64,000 bases of DNA from Flectonema sp. DT1601 (lineage: Eukaryota > Euglenozoa > Diplonemea > Diplonemida > Diplonemidae), in NCBI GenBank assembly GCA_964019425.1, contig OZ025780.1:638001-702000 (forward strand), read 5' to 3'. Within the stretch, counting starts at the first letter, position 1, and every line of letters starts with the position of its first letter. The notes beneath the pieces are model-generated. The model was not told the DNA's origin. It saw only the letters and a program-made list of their open reading frames with translations, and did not search any database. This document shows positions 41,720 through 52,194 of this stretch, piece by piece. The position numbers and the translations under genes were made by a program.

Positions 41720-43307
41720 ATGCTATCATCAGGAACAGAATGGGGTCAAGGAAAAGTCTCAGGCGAGCTAACAATCCATGTGATTGAGGGAAGATACTTA
41801 AATCAAGCATTCAGGGAATTCGGAGACGATAAAAATGATAAAATGGTATTGAGAATCACGAGAAAGGACGATAAAAGTTGTGTTACTGGAGAACGCGATG
41901 TCTCCTCTCTGAGAGCTGTGACTCCTTTTGATGCGAGGTTAACGTTTAGTTCACCTCCGTTATTTGATGTAAAAAGAGGAAGAATGGAATTTGAAATCAT
42001 AAACAAACGAACCAACATGGCCGTGGCAAGAGCTCATGTTTCCCTGACTCATTTGATACACGTCTCTCCAGGACAGGCCTATACAGTTGATTTACTATTA
42101 GTGCCTAGGGATGCGAAACCTCCTAAGAGATCGAGTTCTTGCCCACCAGGTCTTAAAATCGTATTGTACCCAGACTTCCCATCATCATCACCTGAACGTT
42201 CAGAGAGTGCCTCTCAACGATTAAGTTCAATTTCACCGAAGAAACGACGTCCTCCAAGAGCCATTCGTTGTACTGTTATACAAGCAAGAGGATTACCTGA
42301 TAAGTTTATATCAAAAGTAGAACTAGCATATCGAGGTCAGCATACAGGAACTAAATTATGTTCGGGCAATAATCCAAAATGGAATGAGAAGTTTACCTTT
42401 GATACATTAGCGAAATCTGCAATCTATGAAGACAACACTCTTAAGGGATCGTATATTCACTGTAGGGTAGTTGGTATGTTATGTGTTTTATTATATAGAT
42501 GTGTGTGTTGTACAACTAACCCAACCCAACCAAACAGGAACTGACGACAGCCGACAATCAACAGCTGAGATTGTCGGGTCAGTTGATATTGAAGTTGGTT
42601 ACATTGAACAAACCAACAGACCAAATATTGAAATGTGGTTAGCACTCGACTCAGCAATGAAATCGAGAGTACTCTCTGGAGATGGAGGTGGTGCTCCAGT
42701 TCAAACAGCAGTAGCAGAGAATAGCGTTGGTTGGATAAAGATCCTTATTGAGATTGAGAGAGGTGTTTCATTCATAGCTGATGATGATGATGAAAGGTCT
42801 GTAAGGCGAAGTTCTCCTGGTCGAGAAAGAAGAAGGATTCCTCCACCGCCTCTGTTGGATAGACAGATTACTTCTACTGCCATACCACCACCTGCGAGGG
42901 TTATTAGAAATGATCCTTACAGCTCTGGAGTTAGTGATGTTTGGGTTCCTAAAGAGAAGATTCTACCTCCTCCTCCTCCTGTCGTCAATCCACCTGCTGT
43001 GATAGTGTCAGCGTCTCCTCGTCGTTCTGATGTTTCTGTGATGTCTTCGGTTGTGACTCCTCTTCAAGCAAGAAAAGTGTCACCACCTAGACTGCCTCCA
43101 ACTTGGGGGGTTTCACAGCCGGGTAAGGTAATCAGAGATTGGTTATCTGGTCTCGGTCTTGATTTGATCACTCATGAAGAAACAGTTCAACGTCTTCACT
43201 GCTACGGTGTTAAAGACTTAGCCTCAATCTTATCTCTAACTGAACACGATATGGCAGCCATGCAACTACCAATCGGAGTCCGCAGGAAGATTCTCAACGC
43301 CGTATGA
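41720..43307 (+). CDS. C2-C2-SAM domain protein
   Basis: The exons are 41720-42473 and 42538-43307, joined in phase 1 across a 64-nt intron (GTATGT to CAAACAG), giving about 507 residues. The first C2-like domain covers about 12-130, starting GELTIHVIEGRYL. The second covers about 180-355, starting IRCTVIQARGLPD, with NPKWNEKFTFD, and is split by the intron. A Pro-rich region follows, and the last 60 residues form a SAM domain (VIRDWLSGLGLD ending LPIGVRRKILNAV). C2 domains bind membranes, often with calcium; SAM domains oligomerise. The calcium-binding Asp set is incomplete, so lipid or protein binding without calcium is possible. A membrane-associated scaffold is inferred. Confidence 0.8.
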
Positions 43308-43578
43308 AAACTTGATATGCAACTCAACGAATACTGAGCTTGCTCTTCATTCTTTATTTAAAAAAAAAACAAAAACAAAAAAAAAAAACATGACCGTTTT
43401 TTTTTTTTTTTTTGTCGTAGAATTTAATAGCCTCAAGTTGCCCCATCCCCCTCTTTGACCTTGCTGTATTCATAGATCTTTTTTTTGTGGAAAAAAAAAA
43501 AAAAAAAAACATAGTTGGTTTTGTGTTAACATATTTCATTTCTAATTCAGCTGAGTAATAAAACACCCTTTAAAAAAA

Positions 43579-44448
43579 ATGCAGCACAGCGCTATCTCTT
43601 TTGAGAATGATCCAATGCAGACCTTTGTGGAGTCGATGATGACTTTCGCATTAGTAGCAGAGCAGCATGGAAGAGATTTAATTCAGCCTCATTGTAGAGG
43701 TGAGTGGATTCCAATATGGAATAAATGTTCAAGAATGATGCAGAGATTAGAGCAAGCATGTGTCGAAATGGATCAGCAGGCACCTGTAGCTATGCCAACT
43801 AAAGCAACCAGAAGACAGCTGGTCAAGAGACCAAGCATTATGTCTGTACAGGATAATGGACTGGATTTTAGTAATGTGGCTGAAGAAGATTCTGAGGAAG
43901 AGTTGAATTTTTATTTTGAAGATGATGACTGCAGTCAATTATCAATCGAACACCAGGTCGATGCTGCTCCGATTGTTGGAATGCCATCAGTGAACTCTTT
44001 CCAAATGGATGACTCCGTCGATATAAACTCACACCAACACCATCAAGAAGATCACTACCATCATCACCGTCACATCATAACAGGTGACGGCAGTGATGAC
44101 GGAATGTATTCTCAACAGGTTGCACAGCTTTGCGCTCCATCACCTCGTTTAAAAGTTCATCAAGCTGGTATGCGTAATTCGAATGTTCGAAAAGTAAAAT
44201 CTGAGCCTTCAAAAGCAAAAATTAACAATTGGCTTCAACGAGTTCAACCTAATAGTGAGTACAGGCAGCCTTCTATTGTTGGTTCCGCGTGTACGGAAGA
44301 CTTTCCAACTCCTGGTTGGTTCACAGTAAATGATGCCGGAGTTGTTGTACCAGAACCAACTCCGAAGACTAATGCGAGAAAGTTAAAACGAGTTCATAAA
44401 AACATAGTCAGTAGGATAAAACAAAATGACTACAGTGATGATGAATAG
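43579..44448 (+). CDS. acidic, His-rich protein of unknown function
   Basis: This is a single exon of 289 residues. An N-terminal helical region (about 10-65) has Trp and Cys residues. It is followed by strongly acidic stretches (EEDSEEELNFYFEDDD), a His-rich segment (HQHHQEDHYHHHRH near residue 155) and a basic C-terminal part ending YSDDE. No signal peptide or membrane helix. Composition suggests a largely disordered regulatory or cytoskeletal protein. The His-rich tract may bind metal ions. No family was recognised. Confidence 0.7.
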   Translation: MQHSAISFENDPMQTFVESMMTFALVAEQHGRDLIQPHCRGEWIPIWNKCSRMMQRLEQACVEMDQQAPVAMPTKATRRQLVKRPSIMSVQDNGLDFSNVAEEDSEEELNFYFEDDDCSQLSIEHQVDAAPIVGMPSVNSFQMDDSVDINSHQHHQEDHYHHHRHIITGDGSDDGMYSQQVAQLCAPSPRLKVHQAGMRNSNVRKVKSEPSKAKINNWLQRVQPNSEYRQPSIVGSACTEDFPTPGWFTVNDAGVVVPEPTPKTNARKLKRVHKNIVSRIKQNDYSDDE

Positions 44449-44801
44449 TTGTTATCTATTATTCCCGTTCTGAGTTTGGTATTACTGTCTGCGATCAATA
44501 GAACACAAGACTGTAGATTCGCATATTCAATTCTCTTTTTTTTTTTTTTTTTTGTTTCCTACATTGTTAAAATCCCTAATTTAGATTAGAAAAAAAAAAC
44601 ACAAAACCACCCAATCCAATTGTATGTCTCCCCCAGCTTGTAAGTTATTTTTTTATTATTTAGATACTGCTATCTTTTTGTCTCTTTTTTTTGAAATTTT
44701 TAATAATGTTTTGTTGTTTGTATAATAGAATAATTTTATTTTATTTTTTTTCAGGGGAACCCCCGATCCCTTCACTGGTGGGTTCCAGGGATATAACAAC
44801 A
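44449..44801. other. intergenic
   Basis: Near 44489 is a GTCTGCGATCAAT block like the centre of family E elements. A T-rich AG at 44754-44755 is the likely trans-splice acceptor for the next gene. Confidence 0.45.
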
Positions 44802-45752
44802 ATGGACGTTTTCGATGAAATGGCAGATTTTTTTAAAACTCTGGAAGGACCATCACCAGAAGTCGGTTTGAAAAAAGATGTTGGAATTTCAAATTCAAAA
44901 AATGAAATTCCGATGATAAACAATTTTAGTAATCAAACACAGAAAGTAGATCCTATACCTGTCAGCCCAATTAAACCGACTGACTATGAACTTATGATTA
45001 AAAAACAACTCCTTCTTGAGCGTCTTCAGCGAGAACAGGGACTACCAAGAAACCTTAGCACCTTACACGAAATTAATTCAAATTCAGAACCAATCGTATC
45101 TGAGATTACTGAGGAGGCTCCAACAGATGTACAAGTGCTTCCTATTCAGGAACAACAATGCATATCAAATTGTGTTCACGATGCATCTGTTGTGATACAA
45201 TCAACTGAACCACAACCTAGTAGTCAGAGTCTTAAGAAAGAGGAGGGGATACCACAGGTGGAGGATAGCAATCAAGATGATTCTCAATTATTAAAAATAA
45301 AAGCTCTGGAGGAGCAACTCAGCAATAAAATTGCGGAACATAACACGACAGCAACTCAACTTTCACATCAGCAATTTGTTAGCAGCGTGAGTACTGCTTT
45401 GAATGATTTGAGTAGTGAGTTGCAATTTGGATTTTCAACAACCGAAACGATTATTTTAGATATCGTATCAGTTCTTCAAGGTTCACCTCGGGTATGCAAT
45501 TCGTCTAAAGACATGTCGGCATCAAAGAACACTCCAGGACCTGTTGGTGGTAAGAAAGTAGCTTTTAATCTCGATCGCAACCAGTATCGTTCATACTACC
45601 ACACTGTAATGGCAGAACAGAGAGGAGAGGCACTCTCTCAAGACGATGAAGACAGAATGATGGCCGAACAGCTACAGCGCGTATTCAATGACGAATTAAA
45701 CGGAAAGTCTGAGGGTTACGGAGCCAGACATGGAAGGAGAAGAAAAAAATAG
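44802..45752 (+). CDS. coiled-coil protein of unknown function
   Basis: This is a single exon of 316 residues. The ATG at 44802 was chosen because an in-frame extension upstream crosses the T-rich acceptor at 44755 and encodes only hydrophobic filler. MDVFDEMADFFKTLE starts with an amphipathic helix. A helix with LLLERLQREQGL lies near residue 70, a Gln- and Glu-rich coiled coil at about 165-195, and a basic C-terminus ends GRRRKK. No membrane segment. No family was recognised. Confidence 0.7.
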   Translation: MDVFDEMADFFKTLEGPSPEVGLKKDVGISNSKNEIPMINNFSNQTQKVDPIPVSPIKPTDYELMIKKQLLLERLQREQGLPRNLSTLHEINSNSEPIVSEITEEAPTDVQVLPIQEQQCISNCVHDASVVIQSTEPQPSSQSLKKEEGIPQVEDSNQDDSQLLKIKALEEQLSNKIAEHNTTATQLSHQQFVSSVSTALNDLSSELQFGFSTTETIILDIVSVLQGSPRVCNSSKDMSASKNTPGPVGGKKVAFNLDRNQYRSYYHTVMAEQRGEALSQDDEDRMMAEQLQRVFNDELNGKSEGYGARHGRRRKK

Positions 45753-46579
45753 AAAACTCTCTTTTAAAAAAAAACTATTCAGATTAAGAGCCATTATTTT
45801 ATTATGTCAAATGTTATCTATTTTCCTGTAGGGACAGTATTACAGTCTGTGATCAGCTAGATATGAGGCTGTATCTGAATGATTTTTTTTTTTTTTTTTT
45901 TTTACTCTTTGGTTCGGTTCTTTCTTCCGCCATATTATTATTTTTTTTATTTTAATAAATTGTTTCTGCTAGCCGCTTCAAGTCATTTTTGTCTGGTACT
46001 TTTGTTTCTTTTGCAAGAGCTTTAAAAAAAAAAAAAAAAAAAAAAAAGGCAGCAAAAGAGAATCTCCTTTTAACAAAATATATAAAAATAGAAAAAAAAT
46101 AACTTTGTCAGGGGAATAAGAAAACAGGCAATCTCCCTGTGAGACCAGTTTTCAACGAAACGAAACGAATACCATGAATGTCAGTTTTGTCAGTAGCGGT
46201 GCTTTGAGTGACTTGGAGGGTTAGTTTTTGAGCTTCACACAGAAAAACCAAATAATCCTTGCAGCGAATGGGAAAATTCTTTCTTCTTTTTCTTTTTTTG
46301 CTTTTCCTCAACTTCCTGCGTGTTTATTTTTAACTTTCAATAATATATTTTTTCCCCACCCTTTTCCCCCCTTTTATTGTTTTTCTGGCAATAACATTTG
46401 AGGGTGTGGTTTTTCTTACCCACTTCCTCTATCCCTGTCTGTGTTTTTACGCGCGGTTGTCACCCTCCCTGAGATTCGCGCCTCGCTTTTTTGTTTTGTC
46501 TCAGATTTAGTTGGTTCGATCTCTGTCTCATTTAAAATAATAATAATAATAATGGGGAAGAGATCCTTTTGTTGCATAA

Positions 46580-46610
<31 letters not shown>

Positions 46611-47095
46611 GATATTCGTAGGACTCTTCTTAGGAGGGGCTCTCACAATAATTAAACTTAAATTTAAAAAAAAAAAAAAAAAAACAGGAGTCTGTCTGAC
46701 ATATGACTTTACTGAGGTCTCTTTTCGGTTGTCTCTCTCTGTAGTAAAGAGCGATTTACAAGGAGAATATTTTTTTTCTTCTTCTGATTATTGGTAGTGC
46801 CTACCTTCCTACTAATGAAAAAAAATAGAGCACGTTTGACCAGCAGCTAAGGTCAGAGTGCTAATTATTTTCCTTCGGTGGTGTTGTAAAGAATTATTTA
46901 TGGTTTTGGATTTTCACTTTCCGGTGCTGCTTTATATGTTTGACCCCCTCAAACTTTTCTGCACACGCGGTAGAACTTTTTATTAGTTTCAAGGACTTTC
47001 ACATCGAGAATTGATTTCAGAATACACGTGCTAAGTCTATTTTTTTTCCTCTTTTTTTTTTCTGTTCTCCCCATTCAGGTGCACACGAGTGAAAA
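45753..47095. other. intergenic with family E element
   Basis: A family E element lies at 45773-45884, directly in the 3' flank of the preceding gene. The rest has many homopolymers. An open frame at 46441-46797 is mostly coded by T and A runs and was not accepted. Confidence 0.5.
45773..45884. mobile_element. MITE-like family E element
   Basis: AACTATTCAGATTAAGAGCC at the left and its imperfect inverse GGCTGTATCTGAATGATT at the right, 112 bp in all. The inner part has GTCTGTGATCA. It starts 20 nt after a stop codon, so it is probably carried in the 3' UTR. Confidence 0.6.
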
Positions 47096-47203
47096 ATGAA
47101 TAACAATCTCCTATGGTGTATCGCAGTTGTGAGAAGGACACGCAGTATGAGTCGAAAAATTGAAATTCTCATTCAACAAGAACTGAATTGGAACCAAATT
47201 TTC
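47096..47203 (+). pseudogene. truncated duplicate of the 5' end of the adjacent glycosyltransferase gene
   Basis: ATGAATAACAATCTCCTATG leads into a stretch that matches 47309-47465 of the intact gene: TGGTGTATCGCAGTTGTG, GCAGTATGAGTCGAAAA, ATTGAAAxTCTCAT and GAACTGAATTxGAA, then ACCAAATTTT. A one-base change in frame separates blocks, and about 60 bp present in the intact gene are missing. It sits after its own CATTCAG acceptor, 60 nt upstream of the intact gene, so it could appear in the 5' part of a transcript. Confidence 0.75.
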
Positions 47204-47265
47204 TATCATGCTTTTCTTTAATAACAATTTTCCTTTTTTTTTTTCTCTAGATTTCTCTTTCACAA

Positions 47266-48639
47266 ATGTATCAGCGACTAGTAGTAGTAATTGCTGGGCT
47301 AGCCGCTCTGTGGTGTATTGCAGTTGTGAAGGACATGCAGTATGAGTCGAAAATTGAAACTCTCATCCAACAACAAAGAACTGAATTAGAAATATCACCA
47401 AAAATGGCAAGAGAGTTGGTTGGAAAAGCTCTTGATGGGATTCAACTTAGACCAAATTTTTTAAAACCTGACATGGAATCAGTGATCAAATCGAGATCTA
47501 CCAATAACGACATCATATTTATCACTGCTGGATTCGACTACAGAGAGGTTCTCGCTAATTGGATTGCGAATACTGAAAATCAAGGAATTTCAAACTGGAT
47601 TATCTGCTGCTTTGATCACGACATCGACATCTGGTTAAGAGAACGAGGATCGATGTGTCATATAATCGTACCTCGGAGACTTATCCAATCAGAATTAGAG
47701 ATTCAAAAAAACCGTCATTGCCGCGGTCAAGAAGGCTACACGGTAACCACAAAAACAATAGAACTCTGCATGCAACTAACTTGTTCTGGTTTTTATAACA
47801 CCAACTGCTTGGGTGTATCTTTTACAATGAATCGACATGGACAGAATGGAACTTGCGTGAAATGTGTTGGAAATCCTCAAGATGAATTCGTTTCTGGAAT
47901 TCCTCAACCGGGAACTGACACTGCATTATTTATGTCAAAGAATAGAATATGGCATTTACGTTGGTTAGCAGCAATGGATGTCATGTCGTTAGGTTTAAAC
48001 GTTGTGTTTATTGACCTTGACGCAATCGTAGTGAAGAATTTCTTCCCTTTATTGCATAGCTTGTCAGATGCTGATGTGGTTGCGCAACGTGACTTCGGAC
48101 CTAATAAAGCTGTTGCTCTGTGGGGTAATTCAATATGCATGGGATTCTCTTACTGGAGAGTCGGTACAAGAAAACGACACGAGATAATAAAAAACGTTGA
48201 AAACATCCTTCAGAGAAGTGGTGATGATCAGAGTGCTGTTGCGAATGCATTGTTGATTGAAGGAGTTCGTTTTAAGAAAGAACTACAACCAGAAGACACT
48301 GAAACAAAGATAGCAACTGCTCCAAGTGGATACACGCTTGCTATGCTTCCTTTGACTAATTTTACAAGAAGATGCCCTGATGGACTGATTGACAGAAGCA
48401 ATCAAATTATTGCTCATTGTATCTTCGGAGGTTCATCCGCCAGAAAGAAAGAAGTCCTTAAAGAACTTGGTGGTTGGCTATTAGCTAAAAGCTGGCAACC
48501 AAAAGGTCAATCAAAAACCTTTTCTGAATTTATAAACCGAGCGGTGAACTCCTCAACAAAACAATGTTATGAGAGCAACAAATACTGCTGTCAGCTACCC
48601 TCTCGAGGCAGTGCTAACATAACTGGTATTGTGTGTTAG
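47266..48639 (+). CDS. GT77-like glycosyltransferase, second paralogue
   Basis: This is a single exon of 457 residues. A membrane anchor (about 5-20) is followed by a luminal stem and the catalytic domain. VFIDLDAIVVKN carries the DxD motif, followed by DVVAQRDFG, WGNSICMGFSYWRVG, GDDQSAVANALL and IIAHCIFGG. These match the 16678-17856 product motif by motif, so the two are paralogues, although clearly diverged. The Cys-rich insert before the DxD (CRGQEGYTVTTKTIELC to CVKC) is also shared. The C-terminus adds a Cys-containing tail (CYESNKYCCQLPSRG) absent from the other copy. The acceptor TTTTTCTCTAG is 15 nt upstream. Sugar specificity cannot be told. Confidence 0.8.
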   Translation: MYQRLVVVIAGLAALWCIAVVKDMQYESKIETLIQQQRTELEISPKMARELVGKALDGIQLRPNFLKPDMESVIKSRSTNNDIIFITAGFDYREVLANWIANTENQGISNWIICCFDHDIDIWLRERGSMCHIIVPRRLIQSELEIQKNRHCRGQEGYTVTTKTIELCMQLTCSGFYNTNCLGVSFTMNRHGQNGTCVKCVGNPQDEFVSGIPQPGTDTALFMSKNRIWHLRWLAAMDVMSLGLNVVFIDLDAIVVKNFFPLLHSLSDADVVAQRDFGPNKAVALWGNSICMGFSYWRVGTRKRHEIIKNVENILQRSGDDQSAVANALLIEGVRFKKELQPEDTETKIATAPSGYTLAMLPLTNFTRRCPDGLIDRSNQIIAHCIFGGSSARKKEVLKELGGWLLAKSWQPKGQSKTFSEFINRAVNSSTKQCYESNKYCCQLPSRGSANITGIVC

Positions 48640-50585
48640 CGATGGTGTTGAGTTGTATTTGGCATAAACATTGTCTTCTTGGACCGTACTCAGCATTTTT
48701 ATTTTTGTTTTTGAAAAAAACTTGTAGACGCGTCCGCTTGAGGAAGTAGTTTACCGAAGTCGTTAACTTCATTTAATATTTTGAGAGAACAGGAATACCT
48801 TTTTTTTCTCATTTTGTATTTTTGTTGTCGAACATTCGACATAACAGATTAGATAACAACTCAGTAGCTATTCTCTCATTCGGAAAAAGAAACGCAATCA
48901 AATCAAGATAATATTCTCAAAAAGAAATTCAATTCAAATATAAATCTGAAAAAGGACAAGAGGGAAAAAAAAAAAAAAAAAAAAAAAAAATAGAGTCAGC
49001 GATAAGAGAAATCGGTTTAAAGAAATAATTTTTTTATTTTTTGTACCTACAAATTGTGATTGAACTAAAATGTTCAGCAAAAAAAAAAGCAAAAAAGTGA
49101 AGTTTTGTGTCGAATTCTTTTTTAAATTTGCCTCATTGAAAGATAAGCCTTATATGAAACTAACAATCACAGGCAATTGAGAGAACTGGACTAGATAACA
49201 AAATCTACTTCGATGGACTTGGTTGCCTCGGTCAATGTAACTAACCTATTCCTTTATTAGGACTTTTTGTACCGAGTTTGCGCAACAAAAACAAAACTAA
49301 AGTGTTCAGTAAAGTTTTTGATTTCATCCGTTGTTTGTTTGATGATCGTTCCAATTTGTTGATTCGAATTATTTATAAATACTTACTGAGGTTATTCAGT
49401 CACAATAATAATTGACTGACTGACTTCTACACCATGATTAATGATGAGGATAAGTGTTAAAAAGAGGTACATGGATTACTTCATATATCCTAAAAAATAG
49501 TTAACTTCAAGAAAAAGACTGATTTAAGCATCAAGACAGGCGTTGAATTATCGTAATCTTAGCCCGAAACCAACTTGTTTGTTGTCCTACGAAATTTTGA
49601 CTTTTTTTTTGATTGATAACTGTTTTTATTTAACTTCAAAAAAAAAAAAAAAAAAAAGACTGATTTAAGCATCATGGCAGACGTTGAATTATCGTTACAA
49701 TGCAATTGATATTTTCAAAAAAAAAATAGTTATCTCATCTCTGGTGAGGAAAAGAGAGACGGAGAGAGAGAGAGAGGGAGAGAGAGGAGATATGTGTATG
49801 CAGGTAAGTTATGATTTATAAAGTGGTGGAGTTCCTTGATGACGTTTTTTTTATCAATTTTCTTTTTTTACCCATATTTACCTTTTTTTAGTTAAAACCG
49901 TCTAAAAGATTACTGATGTTTGTTAATCAGCATTTTTTTGTGAGAGATTTTTTTTAAATTTCACGGTTGCGATGAAGTAGTAATGTCACACCTTGTCTAA
50001 CCATCTGAAAGTTAGTGTAACAACTCACCGTGCAACGAAGCGGCTATGGATTGTGCTCTTCTTTCTGATCTAGGTACAGATGTATTCCTTTTGTTTAGTT
50101 TCTTTTTTGTTTGATTTTATTTGCTATTTTTTCTTTCTTTTTTCTTTTTTTTTTTTTTTTTCCATATGTAATTGGGGAAGCTTTTGTTGTTTTTTTTTTT
50201 TTAAATTATTTTATTCTTTTGTTTTTAAAATTTAATTTTAAATAAAATAAAATAAAATAAAAAAAAAAAATCCCAAAATTACAAAAAAAAAAAAAAAAAA
50301 ATTATCACACAATGAATATTCTTGGCCTCACGAGAGTAGCTTTGTACGTGTTGTGTTGCACACGTGTAGAAGTTTTCCAATTGTCATTCTAATTTTTTAT
50401 TCCTTTTCAAAGTAGGCATCACGCACCATTCAACCTTTCGCGAGCAGTATATCCCCTTGAAGAAAAAATTGAGTCTAATTTTTTTTTTTTGGTTTTGGGA
50501 GAGAGACACTATTTTTTTTTTTTTTTTTTTTGTTGTTTTACTTCATTTTCTAAAAAAAAGAAAAAAAAAAAAAAAACTCAAAAAT
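48640..50585. other. intergenic with repeat C fragments and GA-rich tract
   Basis: Nearly 2 kb without a gene. Family C fragments lie at 49420-49555 and 49633-49712. A purine-rich GAGAGA microsatellite lies at about 49756-49790. The rest is homopolymer-rich. Confidence 0.55.
49420..49555 (+). repeat. repeat family C, middle part
   Basis: CTGACTTCTACACCATGATT to GACTGATTTAAGCATCA and GTTGAATTATCG, matching 980-1085 of the longest copy. The fragment at 49633-49712 repeats its right half. Confidence 0.6.
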
Positions 50586-50978
50586 ATGAGTGTCGCACCG
50601 TGTAAGATCGATAAGAGCCATTTAGCCTCCTGTAATTATGGACTTGTTAAGCTGACTGACATGCCTGAAGAAATGAGAGCGGAAGCTAAGGATACAGTAG
50701 TAACTGCTTTAGAAAAGAATCCAGACCCTGATAAGTACGAGGTATGAAGAACGTTTGTTTACAGTTGAGAACACAAAAAAAAACGAGAAAAAAAAAAAAA
50801 AAAAATGAAACAGGCTGCTGCTAAATTCATCAAAGATGTGATGGACAAGAAGTTTGGTCATCCTTGGCACTGCGTTATTGGTGAAGGATTCGGTTTTGAA
50901 ATTACCTACGAACTAAAACACTTGATGTACATGTACTTTGGTGGTAATATAGCTGTTTTATTATTTAAAGCTCTGTAG
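50586..50978 (+). CDS. DNAL4: axonemal dynein light chain 4 (DNAL4/LC10 type)
   Basis: The exons are 50586-50741 and 50814-50978, joined in phase 0 across a 72-nt intron (GTATGA to GAAACAG), giving 106 residues. This is the DLC8 superfamily: TDMPEEMRAEA, then AAKFIKDVMDKKFG, PWHCVIGEGFGFEI and YMYFGGNIAVLLFKAL. The length, the MPEEM and GEGFGFEIT features and the FGG end fit DNAL4/LC10 of outer-arm dynein better than the 89-residue cytoplasmic LC8. It acts as a dimer in the outer-arm intermediate-chain complex of motile flagella. It is strong evidence that the organism builds a motile flagellum. Confidence 0.9.
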
Positions 50979-51459
50979 ATTTGCGAACAGACTGCAGTCT
51001 TTGTTCAAGTTAATCACGACTGTCTAAGCGACGGTTTTTTATGTGTAATTCGTATGCACATGTTTCTTTTACACCTGCATGAGTATGTGCTGAATTAGGT
51101 ATCTGTAGCCTGGTGCTGCAAAAATATTTCTGACTTTTAACCGGAAAAAAAAAAAAAAAAGGGGGGGAATTCAATTCATCCCTTTTTTAGATATCCTCAC
51201 CTTTCCAGTCCACAGGTATTCTTTATTACCTCCCGAAAGGGATAATTTATTTAAGTGTTCCTTTTTTTTTTTAAAAAAAGTAGGGATTTGAGAACCATTT
51301 TTTTTCTTAAAACAGGTGGTCCACAACACAATATTATTGTGTTCTATTTTCCCCAGTATGGTGACAGCCGATACGCTATCTGAATAGTTTCCCTTTCTAT
51401 TTTTATTCTTTCAATAAGACATGTTCAAAACATAATTTAAAAAAAAAATAAAAAAAAAT
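50979..51459. other. intergenic with partial family E element
   Basis: A stretch ending CGCTATCTGAATAGTT (51375-51390) looks like the right end of a family E element; its left end may be near 51290. There is a short perfect palindrome ACACAATATTATTGTGT at 51327-51343. No gene. Confidence 0.45.
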
Positions 51460-51912
51460 ATGGAACCAAAAGATGATCGAGAGTTAACTTTTGAAAACCA
51501 CGGCTTGGCTATTCACTTATTAGTTTTTAGTGATGAAGAATCAGGTCGGGAACTCTGTAAAATAGATTGGACAGACAGTGACGCCTTTAATGGAGAAAAA
51601 CAAGAATTTCTATCACGCGAAATGCTTCAATGCTCTGCTGTCTGCAGGACGATGCGTTTTAGTAGTACAAAAGAGCGTTTTAAAGCTGTAATTGTGCAAA
51701 AAGTACTATTTAACGGAGAGCAGATTGAGACTTGGTCGTTTGATTTTGGTTACGTAATACCTAATTCTACCAACACGTGGGCATCAGTCACGAAAGCGGC
51801 TGATCAAATGATCCCTCCTGAAATCTTAAGTGGTAAAATGGTTATCGAGAGTACCTTCTATGATGGCAGTGAGGTACTGGCAGTACAGAGAACTCGATGT
51901 TTTTTCAAGTAG
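51460..51912 (+). CDS. PDE6D: PDE6D-like prenyl-protein carrier
   Basis: This is a single exon of 150 residues, the usual length of the family. It aligns along its whole length with the GMP-phosphodiesterase delta subunit: RELCKIDW near the start, SREMLQCSAVCRTMRFSS, IVQKVLFNGEQIETWSFDFG, then the signature FGYVIPNSTNTWASV and finally MVIESTFYDGSEVL. PDE6D is an immunoglobulin-like lipid-binding protein that solubilises farnesylated and geranylgeranylated proteins and delivers them to cilia under Arl2/Arl3 control. Its place right after an axonemal dynein chain gene fits a flagellated cell, though adjacency alone does not show co-function. The start is preceded by an A-rich leader. Confidence 0.92.
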   Translation: MEPKDDRELTFENHGLAIHLLVFSDEESGRELCKIDWTDSDAFNGEKQEFLSREMLQCSAVCRTMRFSSTKERFKAVIVQKVLFNGEQIETWSFDFGYVIPNSTNTWASVTKAADQMIPPEILSGKMVIESTFYDGSEVLAVQRTRCFFK

Positions 51913-52194
51913 AAAATAATTTAAAAAAAAAAAAAAAGGAAAAGGAAAAGCAACATTCGTTAACAGGGGAGAATGCCTATCTTTTATACCGCTTATCTTT
52001 TATACCGCTTTACGCGAAGTTTATTGTAATTGGTTTTCGTAGTCATCTGGTCGCTGATATGAAAAACTACTTTCACTCCTCCCATACTAGGATATGTTTA
52101 AGTAAAGCACCTAATTTTTTTTTTTTTTTTTTTGCCAGACCACATGCATATTTCTTATTGCAAGTAACTCAAAACAATAATGGAATGGCTACTC

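Noticed and set aside
46441-46797. 118-codon open frame.
   Set aside because: Mostly coded by T20 and A runs, with no acceptor and no similarity.
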